Below are positions 1 through 11,503 of a stretch of 64,000 nucleotides of DNA, in pieces. The position numbers were made by a program, and so were the translations under genes. Position 1 is the stretch's first letter. The number at the start of each line of letters is the position of its first letter. Source of the stretch: Kryptolebias marmoratus (Eukaryota > Chordata > Actinopteri > Cyprinodontiformes > Rivulidae); contig NC_051431.1 of assembly GCF_001649575.2 (NCBI RefSeq), positions 10,549,721-10,613,720 of the forward strand. Direction: 5' to 3'. The notes beneath the pieces were generated by a model. The model did not search any database and was not told where the DNA came from. It was given only the letters and a program-made list of their open reading frames with translations.

Positions 1-1861
1 GCTGAAAGATACAATATATGGAAAAAGAAGTGAAATTGTCTTAAATTTCACTTAAACAATGATTTATTATCTGTTTTCTCTTTGTTTTATTGTTTTTATT
101 TATTTTCCTAAAAAACGTGTATACACATAAAAAGCCCAGAAGACTTCATGTTATGTTTAAACTCAACTACAAAAGACTAAATTCTGATTTAAATATTGCA
201 CAACACACCAAAAAGCGAAAAACTGTGAGCTCATTAAAGTGAACAGAAGCACTAATTAAATTACGGGATAGTGAAAGGCAATGTAGTACCCATAGGCATC
301 AAGAGCACTAAAATAAATTCTGTGTAAGTTAAAGTTATTTATTCTACAATATTTTAAATATTTATTTTACCTCACTAGAAATGTTCTGACTAATTTTGGA
401 GTGGGTACTTTGCATTTGCATTTTAAAATGTGCAAATTTAATCAACTTTTTTTGGGAAGAATACGGTCTTGATTAAAAGTTAGAGGACAAGGAAGAATTC
501 TAGTCAAATGAACAATTTGCACTTCACCTTAATTCCCAGAACATAATTTTCTTTCAAACTTCTAGTTTAAAATATTCAGAATATCTCTTAATGTCAACAT
601 TGTAACAAAATAAAATCCTACAAAAACCATTTTGAATTTCTACATATGATCTACAGAACATTACAAACATTTACATTACTTTAAAATAATTCTCAAGGAG
701 CGTAAATCTGAAAACTAAAAAAACAAACAAAAAACATTGTGTGATCATTTAAGGACATCATGAGAAGCCGGAGCTCTGGAAAGCTTAGAGAAAGCTGTCT
801 GGGAAATACACCAGTGGGTTAGAAATGAGAATGAGAGAAAAAAGACATATTAAGCTGAGTTAAAAGAAAGAAAAAAAATCTCTTTTTTCCCCTTTTCCCT
901 TGTTTGACCCTGTAAGCATGCTGATGATTAAAACATAAGCACTTTTATTAAAGGATGTGCAATAAATCTTAGCAAAACTTTGAATACAAAGAGACAGAGA
1001 GAATGAAAAAAGGTAGAAAGCTACTTTTCTTTTCTGTTTCTCATGCTATAGGCACTGCTTTCCTTTGCTGCTGTGCTTTGCATATTCAATGAAGGACAGC
1101 TGGTGTGACAAATTGTTCGTGGTGGAAAGCCACGTTTACCAACATCCCTTTTTTTCCTCCTCATCCTCCTGATTGTCCTTCCCTCATCCCTTTGCCCCTG
1201 TCTCCAAGCCCAGATATGTGTTATGAATTTATGTGCAGATAAGCAGATCTATCATTCTGTCATGAAGGCAGGGATGGGAGGTGGACTGTGGAATGCCCTG
1301 GCACAGAGAGCAGGGAAGGGCTCTGTGCAAAGTGCTATGCTTCCTCGCACATTCCCTGCCGCGACAGCTCCCATTCTCTCCAGCTCAGTCTGGCTGTCTG
1401 ATTTCATGATCCATACAACGCCCCAGCAACTACCCTTATCCATCCCTGTCTTACCTGAACCAACCAAACCAGCCCACGTCATTGGTGTTCCAACCAAACT
1501 GCCCATAACTGTAATAATACTTGTTTAACAAAAATAAAACCAGCCTCAGGTATAAACCTAGATAAGTGGCAGCCTGAACTTCTTGAGTGACTGCCAGCTG
1601 TGGTCTCCAGTTACACTGGATAACACTCTGCTCCGCAATCAGATGGGAGACAAAATACAGGACATGTGCAAAACACAAAGAACAAGCAGTTGGATCCGGA
1701 AATATTCCAGCCCACTTGATCAAAATGTTTCCATTGACTTTAATTACATTGCTGTATCCAACACATCAAAAAACTGAATGCTAAGACAACAATGTAAAGT
1801 TTGTGAGGCATTTGTATGTGCATGTTGCCTAAGCTCCACTCATTTAATCTAATGTACCCTC

Positions 1862-1900
1862 ACCTACCACTTTATTAGGTACACTTGTCCAATTGTTTGT
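1862..1900. repeat. Fragment with the ACTTTATTAGGTACAC repeat end
   Basis: The bases ACTTTATTAGGTACACTTG at about 1870-1888 match a terminal motif that I know from many dispersed fish repeats (its complement reads GTGTACCTAATAAAGT). Only this end is recognisable. The following 150 bases may belong to the same element, but I cannot set a boundary. Family assignment is from memory and not certain. Confidence 0.4.
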
Positions 1901-3072
1901 TCACATTGTTAGCTAAAAGTTACACCAAGATGCACAATTTGCTGAAAAATTACAATTTATAGTAATTATAACTTGTTAGTTTGCCAGAGGGTGACACACA
2001 GTTGCTTTCAGCTGTGCATTGAAGCTTGTGTCACACGTTACAGCAGTTGTTAATTCAAAAAGGACCGTGATAGCTAAGGTAGCGGATGAACTTCCACTTC
2101 CCAGCCAGGTCAGTTGCTGTCATCTGGTGCTCCTGCCACAAGTTTAGCATAATGCTTCACAAGGTAGTATTTTACTTTATTGTTGGAAACAAGTTGACGA
2201 CTCAAAATGTCAAGAAAATTGTGGGGAAATAGACAGATATTCTGTTGCAGTTTCACTGAATTCTGGTGGTTTCCAACCAAGCGACCAGCAAACCATGTAG
2301 CTGTGCTTTGCGCGGCCAGGTTTTTGAAACTTATGGTCTATTTTATGTTTATATGCTCATCTTGCAAAACTTTATTCTAGGCTTTGCACATTGTTTTGTT
2401 GCCCACCTCCACCCACATCATGCTGGCCTCTGCCTACTTTGTACCCAACTTGGCAGCCGTCCCCATGTTTACGGTTTAATCTACTGGAGTACACTTTTGA
2501 AATGAAGATAGGCAGATTTGTACCCATTATTTAACAATATTTATTTATTGTTGGTGTGTCTTCTTATTTTTAGACCTGCACATGTTTTCTGTCAGAGGAG
2601 AGCTCCCGAACAGGTGTCAAAATACAATTCTAGTGCTCCTGAGATGGTTGGAGATGCTAGTGGAAAAATTCAGATAAGTTTGAGATAGTCCTAAAATGCC
2701 CACAATGAATATGTGACTATTTTGAGAGACAAATTGTCACCAGCAGTCACAGTCCAGTGAGATACTAACTTTAGTTTTGCGTGTTGTTTGCTATATTGGC
2801 TGCTGTAAGTTTGGTGGCAAAATGAATGTCACCGGTTGAAAAAGTATAGGGTAATTTCTACTTTCTGATTTGTTTTGACAAATAACTGATTGGCTGGAAT
2901 AAGCTGTGGTTCAGAATTTTATTTATAAATATTAATTTTGATATAAAAATTGTTTAACCTAAGATTGCAATAACTTTGTAACTTTGACAACAGTGATGGA
3001 AAGATACATATAACACAGAAACATGTAAACATACATGTGTATTTTTTTTCTCTGAACCTCAACCGTTACACT

Positions 3073-3076
<4 letters not shown>

Positions 3077-3108
<32 letters not shown>
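3077..3108. repeat. (AT)16 dinucleotide microsatellite
   Basis: Sixteen uninterrupted AT units are seen directly. They lie in the mbnl1 intron and are probably length-polymorphic. Confidence 0.95.
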
Positions 3109-3113
<5 letters not shown>

Positions 3114-3954
3114 GCACATGAAAAAATGGGATATATATTTAAGAAACTTTAGTTTAGAATCTTTGATACTATTATTTTCACTTGTTGATTGATTGAAGAA
3201 GTTTAAAATGTGAAAAGGTACTTTCTTCCCTTTTGATTCACTGATGTAAAAAAAAAAAGTATTTATCTCAAGTTGACACAATGTTCATTCCTCAAGTAAG
3301 CAAACAAACATTTTGATTGCTTTGAAGAAATGTGTGGTCTGGGGCAATAAAACAACAACATATTTCTCACGTGTCTGCCATGGCTGACCGAACCACTGAG
3401 GGCCAGAGCTGCTGAACTGCTTGAGTCCTGGCTGAAGTAGAAAACGAAAAAGCGGCCAAATTAATGATTCCAAATCAATCCTTGATTGTGAGTCAGCAGC
3501 CAAAGAGTAATGCTGCTGGGACAGTTGTAAATCAACACCAACCAGAACAGCCATGTGTGAACTGAATTCAAAATTCAACCAGCATCATAAATTGTTGGCT
3601 GAATTTAGTGGTTGTGGCAAGGCAGAACAAACATGGTGTGACAAGAAAAACATGGAGGAGTTATGTCTTTTCATTTCTGCCTCTTCTTAACTTTGTTTTG
3701 CTGTAACATCTAAATTGCTTTAAATAGTGCACATAAATATGCCCTTCAGCTGACAACACAGTCTGCCAAAAATAAATAAATAGATAAGGCACGTTATGTT
3801 TCCTGAACATACATGTCAGTGGATTCAACTTTAATATTAAATGTCACTCATTATTTACATGTTAAAAAAAAACCTTGAACATAATAAATTTATGTTTTTA
3901 AATATGCTCAGGCATTTGGCATAGCAATGTAGGTTTTGTATAACCATGGTTTAG

Positions 3955-4132
3955 ACCACATAAATTTTAGGCCCCAATCAAACTAAGTTGTTAGCTCGAC
4001 AGTCTAGGAAAAATTGTACCCTTTTTTAAAAAACTGAGGTTATTCAACAAATTATCTACAACAGCTAAGACATTGATTTTTCATAATCTTGTTGCAAAAC
4101 CAGATTTCAAAAAGTCTAAACCATTGCTTTGA
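3955..4132. mobile_element. TTAA-type long-inverted-repeat MITE, copy A (right arm only)
   Basis: The bases show the right arm of the family described at copy D: a GTTAGCTCGACAGTCT block, then CTGAGGTTATTCAACAAATTATCTACAACAGCTAAG, then a decayed end (TTTCAAAAAGTCTAAACC). The left arm and centre are missing, and no TTAA is preserved at the right end. This is an old truncated non-autonomous DNA transposon with no coding capacity. Confidence 0.65.
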
Positions 4133-5377
4133 GGTAACTTTGATCGGTTTGGGTGAGTTGCTTTTAAATTGCAATAAAAATGGTTCAAACTTTGTGTGTT
4201 GCTGCTACTGATTTGTCCAAAGCTGCTTTATTTTTTTTAATCAAATCAACTGGCTTGTGATGAACTCTGGTTCTCCGCGGCAGCCTTTGCATGCCGTCAC
4301 ACAAAATTAAAATAGTGACAGTGTTGTTACCATAACTACATGAGCTCTTCAGCCAAAACTGATCAGAAACACTCATTGCAAATGTTTTATAGTTACACAG
4401 CCCCAAAAGGAAGCCTGAGTCAAAATGAAAGCCACAATCAATATAAAACATGCTCTACTATACAGCCCTCCAACAGTTTAGCATCATATAAACAGTTTTA
4501 CACGAGAGTAGGGTGTTGACATACACAGCCACAAGATTTACAGTGAGCATACAATTCGAACCCACTGTGAATTAATATAAAAGTTTGAATCAAAACCAAA
4601 CACAAACAGTCTAAAAGTAATATATAGACCCTCTAACAAGCTGTGTGCCTTTTCCACACTCAACAATCTGGATCAAGGCTCCTAATATATGTGTATTTCT
4701 TTATTTTTCCTAACTTCTCAGCCCAGTCCATTCCATTTTCCCTAACTCCTTCTATCCTCTGTGCTGTTTGATTTTTCTTCCCCCGTCTCTGAGAGGAGCT
4801 GCATGGTGGGAGTGTGTTGTCTCAGTGCCAGGGCAAAAATAGACGGCAAATTACAGAGCCCTCTGAGAACACCCCACTGTGCAGCGTGACCTCAAAATAA
4901 CACAGACAGACATATAGTCAACATACAAATGTGAAATTCACAGTATGCTGTCCTACTTCTGTTTCTTATTCAGCCTGTTGATGTGACGGTCACCCAGGCT
5001 CTTTCGGAATGTGCCAACCAACAGTCCAGCACTGAAGTTGTGTCCTTCCAAAGGAAACTGTGAGTCTGAATCACAGATGTTTGTGTGATCACAGCCTCAT
5101 CTCAGCTTACTGAGACACACATACACACTCCTAAAAGTAGTTATACTGCTATGTACTCATTTATTTTGCCAAGGCTTAACTTCATCTTTCCTCAATGTAA
5201 CAACTGACTGTTTTCCAGTAAAAAGCCCCAGATGAATTCTGCCTTAATGTGTAAATTGCCAAATGTAGTTATTCTAAAGATTTAACCAGGTCTTGCACTT
5301 CAAAACCTTAGATGATGTTACAAAAGGAGAAACCAGAGGAGCAATGAATGAACGTCACAGGTGTTTATCATACTCAC

Positions 5378-5551
5378 CTTGAGTGAGTCAAAACAAGCAA
5401 TGACTCTGCCATTTTCCACTTGACAGCTCTTGGCAGGGTGGGCAAACTTGCATTCGTTGTCTGGACGGGAACAAGTTCCTCTCTGGAATTCTCGACACAC
5501 CTCCAGCGTCAGCCACTTTGTGTCTCGGATTGGTGTCACATTCACAGCCAT
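5378..5551 (-). CDS. mbnl1: Muscleblind-like splicing regulator, first coding exon (closest to MBNL1)
   Basis: The exon encodes the N-terminal 58 residues of a muscleblind-like protein, a nuclear and cytoplasmic regulator of alternative splicing and mRNA localisation that binds YGCY motifs in RNA. The start is [20 protein letters not shown]. Zinc finger 1 is complete as Cys19-X7-Cys27-X6-Cys34-X3-His38. The exon ends at FDSLK (residue 58, phase 0) on a clean AAG|GTGAGT donor, so only the first cysteine of finger 2 (Cys53) lies in this exon. The ATG at 5551 matches the conserved family start. The frame stays open upstream to about 5749, but that part has no family similarity and should be 5' UTR. 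Arg21-Glu-type residues and the MAV start fit MBNL1 better than MBNL2 (MALNVAP) or MBNL3 (MTAVNVA). The paralogue call rests on only 58 residues and on the sucnr1 neighbour. Confidence 0.93.
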
Positions 5552-5648
5552 TTCAAACCAGCCAGGAGCGGTCGATTCAGAAGAGGAAATATCCAACAAA
5601 CTGAGTAATATGTGTGTCTGTATTTTTCTAATAACACTGGGACAAAAG
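5552..5648 (-). other. mbnl1: Putative 5' UTR part of the mbnl1 first coding exon
   Basis: Upstream of the ATG on the minus strand, TTTATTTATTCTTTCTCAG ends at 5649. This pyrimidine-rich stretch with AG is the best acceptor nearby and would make the exon 5378-5648 (271 nt). Other AG dinucleotides closer to the ATG have poorer tracts. The acceptor is inferred from sequence only. Transcript evidence would be needed to rule out a promoter directly upstream instead. Confidence 0.45.
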
Positions 5649-6736
5649 CTGAGAAAGAATAAATAAAGGACATGGGAAAAGGGCCAGGCTTCAGTGGTTT
5701 TTGTCCCAAGGTTCTGATCAGAATGAAGCCTATGAGGCCTTGGACTCACCTACCACCTGCGGCCCATTCTAAGTGTCTGTTTGTGGCTTAAGTAGGAATC
5801 CTTCAGAGCCCGTCACCCAGGGCCACGGCCGGTGAAGACCACAGTGCTTTGTTTTGTAATCTCACGCTTACAAACACACACACACCACACCAGTTCTCTC
5901 AATTTGCTCTCTTGTCAGCCGAACTGTCAGATGAGACGAACGGCAAAACACATTATCGATCAAGCTGGCCCATGATGAAAGAATGCAGGGCTGAAAGAGG
6001 GGGGGATGTGAAGACAGAGGAGAAGGCCGGTGGAGGGGACAGCAATGAAACAATTTTCTTCCGCTCAGAGGAGCCGATAAAAGCTGTTTGTCTTCAGTAT
6101 CAGGATCTGTCTGCAGAGAAGTGGGAAGTGTTCGGCCTCCGCAGAGGAGGCTTGAGTGGCATGGATGGAGAAAGGTCTTGCTGGCAGACAGAGCAGGAGG
6201 GAGGGAGGGAGGGAGTGGGGAGATGGGAGGGGAGGTAGTGTCAGTGGTGTTGAGACAGCCTCAGTAGATGTGGCTGGCAGTCGTGGCAGTCCTGGTGCTC
6301 CCGGTGTGGCTGGCAGCTCTGGCCGACATGGACAGGCACAGAGGCGCAGGCGGCTTCAGTGGAGCCAAACAGCCACAAGGGTCAGCAAATGAAGGCACTT
6401 CTCTGTGAAGAAGCAGAGAAAAAAGGTCAGTGGAGAAGGTCAAGAGGCACATACATATTCAAAAACACACAAAATGGTGCATGAAAATACAAAACTTTTC
6501 ATGGAAACAATTTTTAAAATGTTTTAATTTTTATTCTCTTGTTCAACTTCCACTTAAAGATAGAAAAAAGGGAAAGATAACACGACCAAGGTGCGAAACA
6601 ATTGAACAGCAAATTACTAATGGTGACTTAAAAATACCAAGAGAAACATTTTAAGCAAAAGATGAAAAATGCAGACAGTTTGCAAATGCTGTTCTAAATC
6701 ATAATAATAATAAATGCCAATGACTTTTATGCATTT
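5649..6736. other. Non-coding DNA upstream of the mbnl1 coding exon, with a G-quadruplex motif
   Basis: This is probably an intron in the 5' UTR of mbnl1. No exon is evident. It is more GC-rich than its surroundings at 5990-6400. At 6199-6213 the plus strand reads GGGAGGGAGGGAGGG followed by a run of four Gs at 6217-6220, a canonical G-quadruplex motif (the C-rich strand is the mbnl1 sense strand). A short run of Gly-X-Y codons at 6270-6340 is judged to be chance. Confidence 0.6.
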
Positions 6737-7034
6737 AAACCCTAAGGAGGCCCTAACCCTAGCCCTGGGCCAAAAGGCCCTAACCCCTCAAACCATGAGG
6801 AGATCCTAACCCTAGCCCTGAGGCAAAAAGCCCTAATTTTTTAAACCCTAAGGAGACCCTAACCCTAGCCCTGGTCCAAAAGGCCCTAATCCCTTAAACC
6901 CTAAGGAGACCCTAACCCTAGCCCTGAGCCAAAAGGCCCTAACCCCTCAAACAATTAGGGGACCCTAACCCTAGCCCTGAGGCAAAAAGCCCTAGTCCCT
7001 TAAACCCTAAAGAGACCCTAACCCTATCCTTGAT
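6737..7034. repeat. 53-bp minisatellite with telomere-like CCCTAA motifs
   Basis: Unit starts (AAACC... or AAACA...) fall at 6737, 6790, 6843, 6896, 6949 and 7002, exactly 53 bases apart, giving about 5.6 copies without indels. Nearly every unit contains CCTAACCCTAGCCCT and CAAAA-GCCCTAA, so it resembles the vertebrate telomere repeat (CCCTAA)n without being one. Units 2 and 5 share variants (GAGGCAAAAAGCCCT and a diverged start), and units 1 and 4 share the ending AACCCCTC, which suggests a 159-bp higher-order repeat of three units. The strand with TTAGGG-like Gs is the minus strand. Confidence 0.95.
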
Positions 7035-8959
7035 CTTTGAAGATTCCCAAAACTGTCTAGAATTGGTTTATATGTGCATGTTTCATGTTTTAACCAAATT
7101 CAAGTTCTACAAAGGATTTCCAATATGTTTCTCATTTGTCATATTACTGGAGAATCCAACTGCAGTTAGACAGTTTGGAGGCAGTGAGGTGATGTAAATA
7201 AGCTTTTTTTCATAACTAGAATTAATGTGCAGTTATATAAAAATGAATGTATACAAGAAAACAACAACTTAATGTCTAACTCAGCATTACATGGAATGAA
7301 CAACAAGTTAAGTTCAGAGAACAAATGTAACCCAAATGGAGTATTTACACTGAGGTTAGATGATGACTTACACAAAGTAAATGATGTAATTATAAAACTA
7401 AAACCATGTGTAAAGAAAAAAACAAGAATAGCTAAAAGCAAACGAGCAAACAGACCAATAATACAAGAATAGTGAGCATGATGAAAGAGCAAAAGAACTA
7501 AATAAAAATGATCTCAACAGAACCAAACACAGAACCACCAAAGTGGCAAATTATGAAAAACATAGTGAGAAGATGCCAAAAAATAACAGCAACATAAACC
7601 CAGAAATCACAACACAAAAATCTGCAGACTTTAAGAGTTTAGCACACAAACAATTACTGGAGCTTTTTATTATATGTTTGCACTGTACATAAATGCAGCA
7701 CTTTTTTTCTAAGAAGTCAAGAGGCTGGGTGTAAAGCTGATAAGCTTCTGATTGAAAGATGACCAATTTACCACCTGAGCCATGTGGTTACATCACTTCC
7801 ACGTCACTCTAAAGACGGGCTTTTTGTGAATCTGCTACAATGATTTTTATACTATATAAAGCAGTTAATCATACTGAAATCTGTGCACAACTTTAAAATG
7901 AGTTTGTTGATATTCACAGGCTAATGTGATTCAAGTTACTCTGCTTCCAGGTGTGCAGGTCACCTGATACTCTTCGTCTATATTGTTGTAAGATTGTCCA
8001 TAATTACTATTACCCAGCAGGGATTTTTTTCATTATCTATCTGATTAATTCTTGTTTAACTTAATACAGAAATGTACAATGAAAATGTGCACAGAAGGTA
8101 TCAACATAATAAGGGTTACAAGTGATTTGAATGGTACATTCATTTAACAATATGCATTACTGTTTAAATAAAAGGTCTGTAAATGGCTGGTAGTTGTTTT
8201 TTATTATTTTTATGCAAAACATGCATCCACAGTAAGGTACACTCTGTGATAAAAGCCTACAGGTGGTCGTGATTTTAGCATAGGCTAAATGTTAATGCAA
8301 GCGGCTTTGTGTGTGCTGGGCTTACAAAAACAGTGTTAAATTTGTGTTTTGGTGCTGGTGAGAAATATAAACATTCAACAGCTGCAAAGCTCTAAAAAAT
8401 GCAAACACAGATAAATGAAATTCATCAAAATGTTCTGCAGTATTTTGCAAGTTCTAATGGAAGTGATCCAGATCCACGACAGAGACAAATGAAAAATTAT
8501 TTGCCTAAGTTTCAACTCTCCAGGTTTCATAAAATTCAAATTAGCATTTTTGGGTTATTATACTGACAAAAAAGTAAATAACTTTTAATGCTCCAAATCT
8601 CCACCTCCTCTAAGAAAAAAAACATGCTACAATAATTTTATGGACTATGACTAAACAGAAGTGTTTCTATGAAAAGGTATAAATCTGAAGTGAAGCACTT
8701 TGGTGGAAAACGCTTCTCATCTGAATGAGTCAAACCCTCAAATTCTTAGAACAGATGCTGAGTCAGGTTGAAGAAAAGACAGGTTGTGTGCCTAATAACT
8801 AAACCTGACCAACCAGCTTGATATGTCCTTACCTCTGATGAGCACTTGGTCTTGAATATAATTAAAGCTGTGAATATCAGTCTTAAAAACATGTAACCAG
8901 CTTGTTTGGTCAAATCATAAAAACTAACAAACTAAAAAGTTGTTTTGCTTTTTTTTCTG
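7035..8959. other. Non-coding AT-rich stretch, no gene seen
   Basis: The longest open frames (for example 7166-7492 on the minus strand and 7227-7472 on the plus strand) overlap each other, show no domain or splice context and are built from AT-rich codons. Apart from the short tRNA-like SINE fragment at 7722-7788, I see nothing to annotate. Confidence 0.6.
7722..7788 (-). mobile_element. Fragment of a tRNA-derived SINE head
   Basis: Read on the minus strand, the sequence begins near CATGTGGCTCAGGTGGTAAA, which fits a Pol III A box (TRGCNNAGYNGG with one mismatch), followed by TTGGTCATCTTTCAATCAGAAG. This resembles the start of fish tRNA-derived SINEs as I remember them. The B box is not intact, so it is not a functional tRNA gene. 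Confidence 0.45.
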
Positions 8960-9325
8960 ATTTAAAATCTTTGTTTGCATATCACCATATCACCAGTGCA
9001 TATCACCTGCCAACAGTTGCATGTCAGAATTTTAAACAAAGATCTGTGCAACTTTTAGTGCTTGAAATATGTGTTGTGGGTGACTCTCAGATAGTACCAC
9101 ACCAGGTTTTAACTTAATATCTGTAAAATTGACAAAGTTTATTTACTTTTGTGTTTCCTAAGGTTGATTAGTTGTGGTGGCCATCTTGAATCAGGTTGAC
9201 CCTAAAAGTTATCAGTTATAGATGTACATGCAATGATTATTTTCTAGGAGTTTCATTAAAATTTGTCCAGGGGTTCATGAAATATTTTGCTAACAGACAG
9301 ACAAACAAGCAAGCACAGACACACA
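8960..9325 (+). mobile_element. CA-tailed dispersed repeat (family 2), copy 1
   Basis: The sequence contains the shared blocks of family 2 in order: a GGGTGACTCTCAGATAGTACCACACC block, GGTGGCCATCTTGAATCAGG, CAATGATTATTTTCT, TTCATGAAATATTTTGCTAACAG, and a tail of ACAGACAAACAAGCAAG type. The same blocks recur at 27180, 30010, 32380, 49085 and 59930. No coding capacity is seen. The superfamily is unknown to me. The constant tail orientation suggests a retroposon, but no target duplication could be fixed. Confidence 0.7.
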
Positions 9326-11340
9326 GACACAGGCAATTACATAATTGCTTGCCTTTTATGGTGACAGCAGTAATTATATACCTAAAGTGATGCAACTGAG
9401 CATGTCCAGAAACAGCTAAAGCAAACAGTCTGAGAAAGCACAAGGCAAAGAGCTGCCCTGCTGCAGTTAAACACTCACAAATGTTCACAAATATGTCTTA
9501 CTTCAGTTTGCAATTTGTTGAAGAGTGAATTCAGTAGTTCAGTAGCTTTGAAAACTGAGGTCTATTTTAAAAACAAAACAAAGGAAAATCGTTCAACCTT
9601 CTAATAAAGTTAAGTTAATAAAGGTTTAAACTTTGGAGGCTTTCAGACATTTTTTGATAAAGAAATAAAAGCATCCAAAATCTGACTTAGCGGGTAAGAG
9701 TTTATAATACAACTTGTGCATGTCTGATATGAATCAGTTTTTAATGACAAAATTTGTTTGAAACACATTAATCAAGCTAGATATTTACAATCATGCAGAA
9801 TGAATGAAACTTTTAAACTGTTGACTAATTTTGCAGTGTGGATCTAGCAATTTCAAAAATAAAGTCAGGAATAATAGTGAGTGGAAAAGGAGAACAAATG
9901 AAATTAAAATTATTGGTTAAAAATTGACTGCATATTTGGTCTTGACACTGTGAACTACTTTACTAATCCAAAGCTGATATTTTTGGAAGTATGAGTGTGT
10001 TGTTGTGTGTACATGAGGAACAGGCCGAGGCAGCTTCCTTTACAATGGAAGTTTAGTTCTGGCAAAATGTTTTACATCACCTGTTTTTACTCATATCCTG
10101 AGGATTCCTGCTTAGTCTGGTCTCTGTTGATCCACTCAAGCCTAAATGTATGGTTTTGCATGCGAATAAAACGCTTACAGAATAATTACAAAGTATTTAA
10201 AAACAAGCAAACAAACATTTTTAATTAACAAGATAATTTTAGGTCCTAAAGGATTCTTTGGAAAATAGATAGTTTTACTACTGAACTAGTTTTTTTTGTA
10301 TAAATAAACACCATGAACTGATGTGTAGGGAAAATGTAAAGACAAAAAAAATGGCTACAACTTTTTAAGAAATCCAAAGCCACTTATTTAATTAGCAATC
10401 AAGTCTAACTTTATATAAACCCTAATTCACTTTAAAAACCTCTTTTTCACTTTATCCAAAAATGAACAAATCTATTTTATTTTGTGAGTCACGAGATTTA
10501 GTGAAACTGTGAAGCCAGTTATGCATTGTATAGCATTTATTTTCCTAATGCATGAATACATTTTATAAATAGGGCCAACACTTGTCTGAGTTATTATGCG
10601 AACTCAACACAAAACTCTGGGTGAGGAGCTGTAGAAAAGCGACTTCATTGGAAATGATTTTGTGAAGCATAGAGATGGTGAGTCAACAGTTAAACACACA
10701 GACACACACGCACACACACACACAGCTCACCACAGCACTGCTATTACTTCTTCTGAGGTCATGCGTCTAAGCAGGGAGGAAATGTGAGATCAGAGCAAAA
10801 GCCCACTGAATATCCAGTACCGCTGAAATGAAAGAGAAAATGCTCTATTCACAGTAACAGCAAAAAAAAAAAAGAATTTAAAAGCTAGAAGTTTCTTACA
10901 AATTTGATAAGACAAACTCATCCGTATGACCAAATGCAATGACACGCTTTTTTTCCTCAAAGGAGTTGCGTTTTTTTTTTTACTTTTACTTGTACCTTTG
11001 CAATTCCAAGATGGTAACAGCTCTGTTAGAATACATCCGATTCAATAAACGTGAACCCAGTACGGTTCAACACAGAGGAGACCAAGGCTTACCTTAAAAC
11101 AGAAGGTTGAAACAAAGGGGTATGGAATGCGGGAAATGACTCTGGCATTGAGGAAACATAAATAAAGTGTCCTTCAATAAGCATTTTAGTATTTGTGAAT
11201 AATATATGTAATCATTCCCCATAACTCTCATAGCAGGAGGCAGAATATTTTATTATACCATCAGGTAAACTATAGCCCAGGCAATAAGTTTGATCAGAGA
11301 AGAAAGGACTTTACCAGTAAATGCTCTACTTTTAAATCCA
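9326..11340. other. Non-coding stretch, no gene seen
   Basis: This is AT-rich DNA with a CA-rich microsatellite at about 10697-10723. Open frames are short and without family resemblance. It lies in the presumed 5' non-coding part of mbnl1. Confidence 0.55.
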
Positions 11341-11341
11341 A

Positions 11342-11492
11342 AATATGACCAAAACCACAAACACTACAATATACAGGAAATAAACATTGACTAAACTTAA
11401 CATTGATTATAAATAATAGTCATCCAGTAGTTTGTTTATATTGATGTCAGTTCCGTATTTCTGTGCTTTGAGTAGCAGCAAATCCTGAACGT
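11342..11492 (+). repeat. Direct repeat, left copy (pairs with 12263-12405)
   Basis: The block containing TTTATATTGATGTCAGTTCC and TTTGAGTAGCAGCAAATCCTGA recurs at 12263-12405 as TTTATATTGATGCCAGTTCC and TTTGAGTAGCAGCAAATCCTGA. The best-matched part is about 90 bases, and weaker similarity extends to about 140. The two copies flank TTAA-type MITE copy B. They look like an older local duplication into which the MITE inserted, rather than ends of one element. Confidence 0.8.
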
Positions 11493-11503
11493 TGTGTTTT
11501 TAA

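Larger units (their letters stand above)
1..5377 (-). other. mbnl1: Intron downstream of the first coding exon of mbnl1 (3' part off the left edge)
   Basis: The donor at 5377-5376 (minus strand AAG|GTGAGT) opens this intron, and no second muscleblind exon, which would begin with the rest of zinc finger 2 (GRCSREN...), can be found down to base 1. The stretch is AT-rich non-coding DNA with a dinucleotide run at 3077-3108, a repeat end at about 1870-1890 and a transposon fragment at 3955-4132. Short open frames here have no family resemblance and look like chance. Large first coding introns are known for MBNL genes. Confidence 0.8.

Noticed and set aside
4545..4620. GGTTCGAAT on the minus strand as a possible tRNA T-loop
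   Set aside because: The flanking bases do not form a T stem, and no A box or acceptor stem is present.
5552..5749. In-frame upstream extension of the mbnl1 exon
   Set aside because: The frame is open, but the residues have no similarity to muscleblind proteins, which start at MAV. It spans the putative splice acceptor at 5649.
6270..6345. Run of Gly-X-Y codons on the plus strand (GSRGSPGAPGVAGSSGRHG) resembling a collagen exon
   Set aside because: Only about seven triplets, in a sequence of repeated GGCAGT/CTGGCAG words. No donor follows in the right place and no other collagen exon is near. Probably chance.
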